From NCBI RefSeq assembly GCF_023546765.1, contig NZ_CP097484.1:1830001-1894000 (forward strand): a DNA stretch of 64,000 bases, written 5' to 3'. A program made the translations under genes and the position numbers. Of this stretch, positions 54,712-61,860 are shown piece after piece; position 1 is the first letter of the stretch, and the number at the start of each line of letters is the position of its first letter. The notes beneath the pieces were generated by a model. It saw nothing but the letters and a program-made list of their open reading frames with translations. It made no database searches and had not been told where the DNA came from. This DNA is from Methylobacterium tardum (lineage in GTDB: Bacteria; Pseudomonadota; Alphaproteobacteria; Rhizobiales; Beijerinckiaceae).

Positions 54712-56670
54712 TCAGGCGGCCTCTGCGCCTCTGTCCGAGGAGGCCTGCGCGGTCCGCAGGCAGGCCTCGACCCCGTCGCGCAGCGAGGACACGTAGACGT
54801 CGGCCCCGATCGCCCGGCCGAGCGCGGCATCGGTGAGCACCTTCTCGCCCACAGGCCAGAGGCCCACCAGCACGGGCAGCTGCGGGGCGCGCCGCTTCAG
54901 GCGCTCCAGCAGGTAGCGCAGATGCGCGGGGCTGCCGCTGATGTCGAGATAGGAGATGCACACCATCGCCACGCCCGTGAGGTCCAGGTCGCGGATGCGG
55001 TCGCGCGAGACGGCCTCGTAGCCGATGACCCGGGCACCGAGCCCGTGCTTGCGCAGCAACTGGGCCAGCATCGCCGAGGAGGCCTCGTCGAGGGGGCCGC
55101 GCCCCGCCACGCACAGGACGGGCGCCTCCCCGCGCCACGCCTCCGGGAGGGCCTCGCGCGGCGGCGCCTGGCCGGGCACCGCCTCGGTCCGGGTGTGGGT
55201 CCGCTCGGCCAAGGTCGGGGTCGCGCTCGGGTTGACCGTCGTGTCGTCCCCGGCCGGCTCGGCATCGGGGTGGTCCTCGAAATCCTCGACCAGCGCCCGG
55301 GCGGAGTTGCGGATGTTCTCCAGCTGCGCCGGCGTCACGACCCCGCGCGCGAAATCGTTCGCGGCGAGCTGCAGCCCCTTGAGCGCCACCTCGTCGTAGT
55401 ACGAGGACAGGGAGCGCTCCTTCAGCATGACCTCGCCGAGGTCGCGCGCCTCGTCCGGATCGCCCGCCAGCATGCGCTGGTAGAAGTTCTCGACCGGCGT
55501 CAGCGGCGGCCGGTCGCCGAGCAGGACGTCGAGGAATTCCAGGCTGTCGACGTGGCGGCCGAGCACCACGAGGCAGACGGTGAACGGGGTGGCCAGGATC
55601 AGGCCGATCGGGCCCCACAGGAAGCCCCAGAACAGGGTCGAGACGATCACCGCGAAGGGCGAGAGGCCGGTGGAATGGCCGTAGAGCAGCGGCTCGATCA
55701 CCTGCCCGAAGATCGGCTCGGCGATCAGGAACAGCGCTGCGGTCGCGATCACCATCGACCAGCCCGGGTCGACGGCGGCGGCGAGGGCTACGGGAAGCAG
55801 GCCGGAGGCGAAGGCGCCGATATAGGGGACGAAGCGCATGATCGCCGAGAACACGCCCCACAGGATCGGGTTGGGCACGCCGATGAACCAGAGGCTGATG
55901 CCGATCAGCACCCCGAAGGCGGCGTTCATGCCGAGCTGGGCCAGGAAGTAGGTGCCGAGGCGGCCGGCCGCGTCGTCCATCGCCACGGTCGTGCGATGCA
56001 GGTCGCTCGACCCGAACAGGCGGATCATGCGGTTGCGCAGGTCCTCGCGCTGCATGAGCAGGAACACCACCACCACCAGCACGATGCCGACGTCGGTCAG
56101 CGGCGAGACGATGGGTCCGAGCACCTTCTGGGCCAGTGCCAGTGGCGAGGGCTCGGGCTGCTCGACGCGCACGAGCTGCGCCTTGGGCGTATCCCCGGCC
56201 GGTCCCGTCTCGGCTGTCGTGCCGGCGGCGTCGGCCTTCTGGGTGGCATCATGAACCTGGTGGTTGAACTTCTGCAGCAGCCGGTTGGCCTCGCCGAGCC
56301 AGCCCTGCTGCAGGCCCGCCACCTTCCTCTGCACGGTGGTCTGATACTGCGGCAGGTTGCCGGCGAGCCCTGCCACCTGGGTGCCGATGACCGTCCCGAT
56401 GCCGCCGATGACCCCAAGGGCGAGCAGCACGGCGACGATGACCGAGGGGACGCGCCCGAGGTGCAACCGGCGCAGCAGGTTGACCACCGGCGCCAGGACG
56501 AAGCTGAGCAGAACGGCCAGCACGAGGGGGATGAACACCTCGCGTCCGAGGTAGAGGGCGGCGATCAGGACCACGCTGACCGCGAGGGTCAGGAGACCGC
56601 GCAGGCCCGGAACGAGGGGCGGCGGCACCTGCGCGGGCTGACGCGGGGCGGCACTCGGCTCGGCGGCCAT
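54712..56670 (-). CDS. AI-2E family transporter fused to a C-terminal Rossmann-like domain
   Basis: This 652-residue inner-membrane protein has an N-terminal permease domain of the AI-2E/PerM family (about residues 25-370, some eight hydrophobic segments; VFSAIMRFVPYIGAFASGLL is a family hallmark). A linker and a cytoplasmic region follow, and about the last 130 residues (PVLCVAGRGPLDEASSAMLA; AMVCISYLDISGSP; LPVLVGLWPVGEKVL) look like a B12-binding-type Rossmann fold. The cobalamin motif DxHxxG is absent. Start ATG 56670 is preferred over 56715. The transported substrate is unknown. Confidence 0.85.
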   Translation of the reverse strand: MAAEPSAAPRQPAQVPPPLVPGLRGLLTLAVSVVLIAALYLGREVFIPLVLAVLLSFVLAPVVNLLRRLHLGRVPSVIVAVLLALGVIGGIGTVIGTQVAGLAGNLPQYQTTVQRKVAGLQQGWLGEANRLLQKFNHQVHDATQKADAAGTTAETGPAGDTPKAQLVRVEQPEPSPLALAQKVLGPIVSPLTDVGIVLVVVVFLLMQREDLRNRMIRLFGSSDLHRTTVAMDDAAGRLGTYFLAQLGMNAAFGVLIGISLWFIGVPNPILWGVFSAIMRFVPYIGAFASGLLPVALAAAVDPGWSMVIATAALFLIAEPIFGQVIEPLLYGHSTGLSPFAVIVSTLFWGFLWGPIGLILATPFTVCLVVLGRHVDSLEFLDVLLGDRPPLTPVENFYQRMLAGDPDEARDLGEVMLKERSLSSYYDEVALKGLQLAANDFARGVVTPAQLENIRNSARALVEDFEDHPDAEPAGDDTTVNPSATPTLAERTHTRTEAVPGQAPPREALPEAWRGEAPVLCVAGRGPLDEASSAMLAQLLRKHGLGARVIGYEAVSRDRIRDLDLTGVAMVCISYLDISGSPAHLRYLLERLKRRAPQLPVLVGLWPVGEKVLTDAALGRAIGADVYVSSLRDGVEACLRTAQASSDRGAEAA

Positions 56671-56789
56671 GGGGACTCCGGTACGGTCGCGCGGACGGCC
56701 CGCGCTCAAGGGCACAACTGCACGGGGGCCGGTTTGGTTTTGAACCGAACCATTCGCCCACCGGCTTCAGCTGGACGCCCCAAAGGCAA

Positions 56790-56820
56790 CGGCGCCCGAT
56801 CGGGCTGCGATCGGGCGCCG
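56790..56820 (-). terminator. perfect hairpin after the 66-residue protein gene
   Basis: CGGCGCCCGATCG (56790-56802) and CGATCGGGCGCCG (56808-56820) form a perfect 13-bp stem around a 5-base loop, in the gap between the small gene and the transporter gene. Confidence 0.6.
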
Positions 56821-56876
56821 CGCTGGTGCCGAAGCCGGGCGCTCGCGCGCCCGGCCCGCTTCCGCTTCGGGGCCGC

Positions 56877-57077
56877 TCAGGCGGCCTCGCCCTCGGCCTC
56901 CTCGGCGTCCAGGATCGTCTCCAGATCGCCCACCAGGGCATCCAGCTGGTCGGCGGTCGCCTTGAGCTTCAGCGTGGTGCCGTCCTGCGTCTCGACCGCG
57001 ATCTCGATGTGGTCGTCGACCTTGGCGGCCAGCGCCTGCTTCACCGTGTAGGTCGTCACGTCAGCCTTGTCCGCCAT
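56877..57077 (-). CDS. small hypothetical protein
   Basis: This 66-residue acidic protein (VTTYTVKQALAAKVDDHIEI, then KLKATADQLDALVGDLETIL) appears beta-rich with a helical acidic tail. It has its own hairpin terminator. The function is unknown. Confidence 0.65.
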   Translation of the reverse strand: MADKADVTTYTVKQALAAKVDDHIEIAVETQDGTTLKLKATADQLDALVGDLETILDAEEAEGEAA

Positions 57078-57257
57078 GCTGTCTCCTGGGTTGGCTCTCG
57101 GCCAACTCCGGACGCACCGGATCGGTGCTGCGGCAGAATCCCGCGACCGCTCCACACCGGCCTGCGCGGCGGGCGATCACCGCTCCGCAACCGGTTCCGG
57201 ATGCTCGCTCCCGCCGGACGGGCGCGTCGCGCTTGACCTGAATGGCGCCGGCCGGCC

Positions 57258-57614
57258 TTACCGGCGGCGACGGGTGTGCCGCTCGACGACCCGCTGCCGG
57301 TGGGTCAGCACCTCGGGCAGCCGCGAGGCGGCGGTCGGGACACCGGCCGTCATCCGGGGGGGCGGCAGCAGGAGCGGCGCGGCCCGAGGTGTCTCGGCGA
57401 CGACCGCCTCCAGGATCATCGGCCGCGTCGGTCGTGCGCGTCTCGAGGGGCGTGCCGGCCGCGCCGCGAGCGTCCCGAGGGCCCAGAGCCCGAGGCAGAG
57501 CAGGCCGACCAGGATCCCGTCCCAGGACGGCTCCGAGCGGCACATCAGGATGCCGGTGCCGGTCAGGGCGGCCCCGGCCGCGAACAGGCGCGGTGTCGGA
57601 TCACCGGAAATCAT
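57258..57614 (-). CDS. small membrane protein with a basic tail
   Basis: This 118-residue protein has two hydrophobic segments (RLFAAGAALTGTGILMCRSE; WDGILVGLLCLGLWALGTLA) and an Arg/Pro-rich C-terminus ending in four arginines. The family is not recognised. ATG 57614 is preferred over an upstream start. Confidence 0.55.
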   Translation of the reverse strand: MISGDPTPRLFAAGAALTGTGILMCRSEPSWDGILVGLLCLGLWALGTLAARPARPSRRARPTRPMILEAVVAETPRAAPLLLPPPRMTAGVPTAASRLPEVLTHRQRVVERHTRRRR

Positions 57615-57732
57615 GCCGCAGCCTCGGCGATCCGCGCTGATGACCCGTGAATCGGATCGCGACATTTGTCGTCATCGGCCTCCGGGACGTCCAGCCGCGA
57701 GCGGCCTCCCGGCTTACCGGGCCGGCCCGGCC

Positions 57733-57975
57733 TCAACCGGCCAGGCTCGACGGCGGCTGCCAGATCACGCCGGGATGCTCGCGGATGTCGCCGGCCCGGG
57801 TTCCGGTATCGGCGTCACTCGTCCAGTCGCTGGGCTCGCTGATGCTGGCGATCTCCGCGTCCGGGTACGCGGCGTTCAGGAACAGGCGCGCCTCGCCCTC
57901 GGCCTCGGCCCTGACGGTCACGAGGGGCTTCTCCCCGCCCGGGTCGCGCATCTGCGCGATGAACAGCTTGGTCAT
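57733..57975 (-). CDS. small hypothetical protein
   Basis: This 80-residue soluble protein (KLFIAQMRDPGGEKPLVTVR, then ARLFLNAAYPDAEIASISEP) has a plausible alpha/beta pattern. ATG 57975 starts 28 bp after the stop of the next small gene, which lies upstream on the same strand; they may share a transcript. Confidence 0.6.
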   Translation of the reverse strand: MTKLFIAQMRDPGGEKPLVTVRAEAEGEARLFLNAAYPDAEIASISEPSDWTSDADTGTRAGDIREHPGVIWQPPSSLAG

Positions 57976-58003
57976 GATGCGTCTCCGGCTTCCGTCGGGC
58001 GGC

Positions 58004-58174
58004 TCAGGCCTCCACCTCCTCGACATGGAGGCCGCCGGCATACAGGTGGGCGGGAATGCCGTTTCGGTCGCGGTAGCCGGATGTCCGCGCCATCGCGTCC
58101 AGGGCTTTCTGGGGATCCAGCGCCGAGCCGATCCAGAGGATGGCGCCCGTCGCCGCCTGCATGATCCGAAACAT
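58004..58174 (-). CDS. small hypothetical protein
   Basis: This 56-residue protein (MFRIMQAATGAILWIGSALD, then GIPAHLYAGGLHVEEVEA) starts at ATG 58174 and probably co-transcribes with the gene 28 bp downstream. No family is recognised. Confidence 0.55.
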   Translation of the reverse strand: MFRIMQAATGAILWIGSALDPQKALDAMARTSGYRDRNGIPAHLYAGGLHVEEVEA

Positions 58175-58420
58175 CCGCACGCCACGCTCCCGTGCTCGAT
58201 GCTCGGACAAGCTTGGGGGCCGCGGCGATGTTCCCGGTTGAAGGGAACGCGGCGAACAGATCCGGCCGCGCCACGCACGACGCCGAAGTTGTGCGCGTCC
58301 CTCGAGCCAGCCGATTTCAGATTTGACTTGAAATGGAACACGCTCAAGCGGGCGACCGTTACCCCGACCATGCCGGCACGGGCCAGCACGTCGAGACCCC
58401 GATCGGGATTCAGGAGAGCC

Positions 58421-58600
58421 ATGACCAGCCGAACCGTCCAATCCGCTCTGCTCGCCCTCGCGCTCGTGGCCGGAAGCGCCTCCTTGGCGGCCGCGCAGAG
58501 CACGCCCGGCGGCAACACCTCGACATCGGGCGCCCCCGCCGGCAGCGGCAGCAGCGGCAACGGCGCCACCGGCAGCGGCGCGGCGCCGAGCGGGAAGTAA
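58421..58600 (+). CDS. small secreted Gly/Ser-rich protein
   Basis: This 59-residue protein has a signal peptide (VQSALLALALVAGSASLAAA, cleaved near AQ) and a low-complexity tail of Gly, Ser, Ala and Thr. Such proteins are common in Methylobacterium-like genomes and have no known function. ATG 58421 follows AGGAGAGCC. Confidence 0.65.
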   Translation: MTSRTVQSALLALALVAGSASLAAAQSTPGGNTSTSGAPAGSGSSGNGATGSGAAPSGK

Positions 58601-58907
58601 CGCAACGTTAACCTTCGGGGCCGAATTCACCGGTCCTCACAACCGTGCAACTTCCCGTCCCGCGGCCACCCGGCACGCGGGACGTTCTGTTTTCGGGCCG
58701 GGCGCCCGGTCTGCGGCCAAGGATGAGGCCGATCATCCGCGTCAGGTCTTCCGTTGCGGGCCGAGCCGGCGATGTCCGGATGGCAGGCCGTCCCGTATAG
58801 GCGTGGGCAACCCCCGTCGGGTTACAGGGCCTTTTCTGTGGATCCGGACTCGTCGTAAGAGAAGCCGGCGGGTGAGAACTCGAGGGCAGGGCCACGTAAC
58901 GCGAGCG

Positions 58908-59936
58908 ATGCGGTCGAATTCTGTCCTGCAGCTCTTGGGTGAGCGCCCCGGAATCGATCAGGCCGCCGCGTGGCGCGATGCCGTGGCACCGTTCTGGGAC
59001 TTCGCGATCCGGAAGGAGGACCTCGCCGCGTTCCAGGGCCAGTCGCAGGTCCGGCACCTCGGCACGGCGATCCTGTGCCGGGCCAGCGCCTCGGGCCTCC
59101 GGTTCGAGCGCGAGCCCGCCCTCGTGGCCCGCATGGGCGTCGACCACATCCTGGCGCATGTGCGCCTCACCGGTCGGTCCAGGATCGCGATCGGCGGCCG
59201 CGAGCGCGACTGCGCGCCGGGCGATATCTGCCTGCTCGACCTGTCGCGCCCCCTGTCCGCCGAGTCCACGGATTACCAAGCCGTCACCGTGGTGCTGCCG
59301 CGGGCGCTGTTCGGCGCGCACCAGGCTGCGCTCGACGGCCTCCACGGGTCGGTGATCCGGGGGGCGACCCCGTTCGGCCGGATGGTCAACGACCATCTGC
59401 GCGCCCTGAGCGCGCACGCCACCGGATTCTCGGAGCGGGAGGCTGTCGCGGCCGCGCAGGCGACGGCCGCGCTGCTCGGCGCGGCGGCCTTCGGCTTGCC
59501 GGAGGAGGACCGCCTCGCCCAGGCCCCGGTGGGGACGCCGCTCCTTCTCGCCATCCGGCGCTTCATCGAGGCCGAACTGGCCTCCGCGGACCTGAGCGCC
59601 GAGACCCTCGGCCGGCAGTTCGGCCTGTCGCGCAGCGCCCTGTACCGCCTGTTCGTGCCCCTCGGAGGCGTGTCAGGCTATATCCGGCAGCGCCGGCTCG
59701 CCCGCGCGTACCGGGATCTCGCCGCCGACGGGCGCTCCGCCCGGATCTCGGAGGTCGCCTATCGCTGGCGGTTCGAGAGCCCCGCGCATTTCGCCCAGGC
59801 CTTCAAGGCCGCGTTCGGCTGCGCCCCCCGCGACCTCCGCGCCCACCAGGCCGACGCGGCCGAGGCGTCCGGCGATCCGGCCCGGGCGGAGACCTGGACG
59901 GATTTCTACGACTGGGTTCTCAAACTGGCCGCCTGA
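58908..59936 (+). CDS. AraC family transcriptional regulator
   Basis: This 342-residue protein has an N-terminal cupin-like sensor region (HVRLTGRSRIAIGGRERDCA, PGDICLLDLSRPL) and a C-terminal double helix-turn-helix (LSAETLGRQFGLSRSALYRL; RISEVAYRWRFESPAHFAQA; FKAAFGCAPRDLRAHQ). It is about 80 bp upstream of the metal-efflux genes and on the same strand, so it may regulate them, though AraC-type control of RND metal pumps is not the usual arrangement. ATG 58908 is preferred. Confidence 0.88.
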   Translation: MRSNSVLQLLGERPGIDQAAAWRDAVAPFWDFAIRKEDLAAFQGQSQVRHLGTAILCRASASGLRFEREPALVARMGVDHILAHVRLTGRSRIAIGGRERDCAPGDICLLDLSRPLSAESTDYQAVTVVLPRALFGAHQAALDGLHGSVIRGATPFGRMVNDHLRALSAHATGFSEREAVAAAQATAALLGAAAFGLPEEDRLAQAPVGTPLLLAIRRFIEAELASADLSAETLGRQFGLSRSALYRLFVPLGGVSGYIRQRRLARAYRDLAADGRSARISEVAYRWRFESPAHFAQAFKAAFGCAPRDLRAHQADAAEASGDPARAETWTDFYDWVLKLAA

Positions 59937-59948
59937 ACGCCGGGGCAC

Positions 59949-59990
59949 GTCGATCCTTGTATGTCGACCCCTGTATGTGGACCCTTGTGC
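59949..59990. repeat. 14-bp tandem repeat, three units
   Basis: GTCGATCCTTGTAT, GTCGACCCCTGTAT and GTGGACCCTTGTGC lie end to end between the AraC gene and the next gene. It is the third 14-bp, three-unit repeat in this window. Confidence 0.8.
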
Positions 59991-60021
59991 GCCCTGCCCC
60001 GGATCGCCCATAAGGGTCGCG

Positions 60022-60468
60022 ATGACCTTCCAGGTTCGGGGCAGGCGCGCCGCACGGGCGCAGGGTGTGTGGGCGATCGCCGCCCGCATGCTGGCGCTCG
60101 TCCTGGCCCTGTCCCTCGCCGCGCCGGGCATCGGTCTCTCGGCGGATATGGCCTTCCACGCGGGCGGTCATCACAGCCGGAGCGAGGGCCCGGTTCTCGA
60201 CACGGCGGCGGCGTCGCCGAATGTCGATCCCGGCCTCGGCGAGCACCTCCATTGCGGCTGCCATCAGGCCGCCCGCCTGGACGCGGCCGACGTCGCCCCC
60301 CGACGGTTCCGGGCCGGCCACTCCCTGCGGAGCTCGCGCGGGCGCTCCCCTCCTTCGTACCCGACCGGCTGCCCCGGCCTCCGCGCGCGTGAGCTGACGC
60401 CGCCGACCGGCGCGCGTCCCGCCCGAAGGCCAGCCTCGGCCCTGGGCCCATCCCTCCGCGACACCTGA
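60022..60468 (+). CDS. small exported His/Cys-containing protein of the efflux locus
   Basis: This 148-residue protein has a hydrophobic N-terminal stretch (MLALVLALSLAAPGIGLSAD) and histidine/cysteine-rich motifs (FHAGGHHSRSEG; GEHLHCGCHQ) that could bind metal. It precedes the membrane-fusion gene by 68 bp. Similar small proteins often head heavy-metal RND operons. The C-terminal half is Arg/Pro-rich. Metal binding is inferred. Confidence 0.65.
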   Translation: MTFQVRGRRAARAQGVWAIAARMLALVLALSLAAPGIGLSADMAFHAGGHHSRSEGPVLDTAAASPNVDPGLGEHLHCGCHQAARLDAADVAPRRFRAGHSLRSSRGRSPPSYPTGCPGLRARELTPPTGARPARRPASALGPSLRDT

Positions 60469-60536
60469 ACGGGACCCTCCGGGACGCCGCGCGCGGCGCC
60501 CGGCCGTCCCGGCCGAGCCAGTCCCACGGCATCCCC

Positions 60537-61850
60537 ATGCGCATTCTCCCGTCCGCGGCCTTCCTGGCCGCCGGCATCGCCGTCGGCGCTGCCCTGTCCC
60601 CCCTGCCCGACAGCCTGCGCCAGGCGCTGGCCGCCGCCGGCCTGCTGCGCCCCCCGGCCGCCGCCGAGAGCCGCGATCCGGACCGCTCCGAGCCTTTGGA
60701 CCGGCCGGCGGTCGCGGGCCACGCCCACGACGCGCACGAGCCGGAGGAGGCCCACGCGGAGGAGGATGCGATCCGGATGCGGCCCGACCAAGTCGCCGCC
60801 CAGGACATCGTCACCCGGACGGTGGCGGGCGGCACGCTGGCGCGCCATCTCCTCGTGCCCGGCACCATCACTCCCGACACCGACCGGATCGCCCGCGTCC
60901 CGGCCCGGGTGGTCGGCACCGTGGCCGAGATGCGCAAGCGCCTCGGCGACGCCGTGCAGGCGAACGAGGTCGTCGCCATCCTCGACAGCCGCGAGGTCGC
61001 CGACGCCAAGAGCGAGTATCTCACCGCCCTGGTCCAGGCCGAGCTGCAGAAGATCAACTTCGAGCGCCAGCAGAAGCTGCTCGCCTCGCGCACCGCCTCG
61101 GAGGCGGCCTTCGAGACCGCCCGGGCCACCTATCTGGAGAACCAGCTCCGGGTCGACCTCGCCCGTCAGAAGCTGTCGGCGCTCGGCCTCGACGCCGCCG
61201 AGGTGGCGGCCGCCCAGAAGCGCGACGAGGCGACGCCGAACCAGTCGAGCCTGCGCCGCTATCCCCTGCGGGCGCCCTTCGCCGGCCGCATCGTCGAGCG
61301 GCGGGTCGATGTCGGCACGGCGGTCGGCAAGGAGGGGGATCCGGCGGACCTCTACACGGTGGCGGACCTCGCCACGGTCTGGATCGAGCTGTCGGTGCCG
61401 ACCCTCGATCTCGCCCAGGTGCGGGAGGGCGCCCGGGTCACGGTCACGCCCGGACGGACGGGCGAGACGGAGCGCCGCGCGGAGGGCCGGGTGATCTTCG
61501 TCAGCCCGTTCCTCAATGCCGACACGCGCTCGGCCCGGGTGATCGTCGCCCTCCCGAATCCCGACCTCGCGTGGCGGCCCGGCACCTTCGTCACCGCCGA
61601 GGTCGAGATCGCGCAGGACAAGGTCCCGGTCCGGATCCCCAAGGCGGCCGTCCAGACGATCGCGGGCCGGAGCATCGTCTTCGTGCGCAGTCCGGACGGG
61701 TTCGAGAAGCGGCCGGTCACCCTCGGCCGGTCCGACGACGAGGCCTACGAGGTCACCGCCGGACTCGAGCCCGGAGCCGAGATTGCGGTCGGCAATTCCT
61801 TCCTGCTGAAGGCCGAGCTCGGCAAGGCCGACGCCGACCACGACCATTGA
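60537..61850 (+). CDS. periplasmic adaptor (CzcB/CusB-like) of a heavy-metal RND efflux system
   Basis: This membrane-fusion protein has 437 residues and joins the inner-membrane RND pump to an outer-membrane channel. A signal-anchor (ILPSAAFLAAGIAVGAALSP) is followed by a histidine-rich segment (GHAHDAHEPEEAHAEED), the lipoyl/barrel halves (VARVVGTVAEMRKRLGDAV-like region; LRRYPLRAPFAGRIVERRVD) and a C-terminal DADHDH. These His/Asp clusters suggest divalent metal binding. It is directly upstream of the RND pump gene (10 bp gap). Confidence 0.9.
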   Translation: MRILPSAAFLAAGIAVGAALSPLPDSLRQALAAAGLLRPPAAAESRDPDRSEPLDRPAVAGHAHDAHEPEEAHAEEDAIRMRPDQVAAQDIVTRTVAGGTLARHLLVPGTITPDTDRIARVPARVVGTVAEMRKRLGDAVQANEVVAILDSREVADAKSEYLTALVQAELQKINFERQQKLLASRTASEAAFETARATYLENQLRVDLARQKLSALGLDAAEVAAAQKRDEATPNQSSLRRYPLRAPFAGRIVERRVDVGTAVGKEGDPADLYTVADLATVWIELSVPTLDLAQVREGARVTVTPGRTGETERRAEGRVIFVSPFLNADTRSARVIVALPNPDLAWRPGTFVTAEVEIAQDKVPVRIPKAAVQTIAGRSIVFVRSPDGFEKRPVTLGRSDDEAYEVTAGLEPGAEIAVGNSFLLKAELGKADADHDH

Positions 61851-61860
61851 GGATCGCGCC

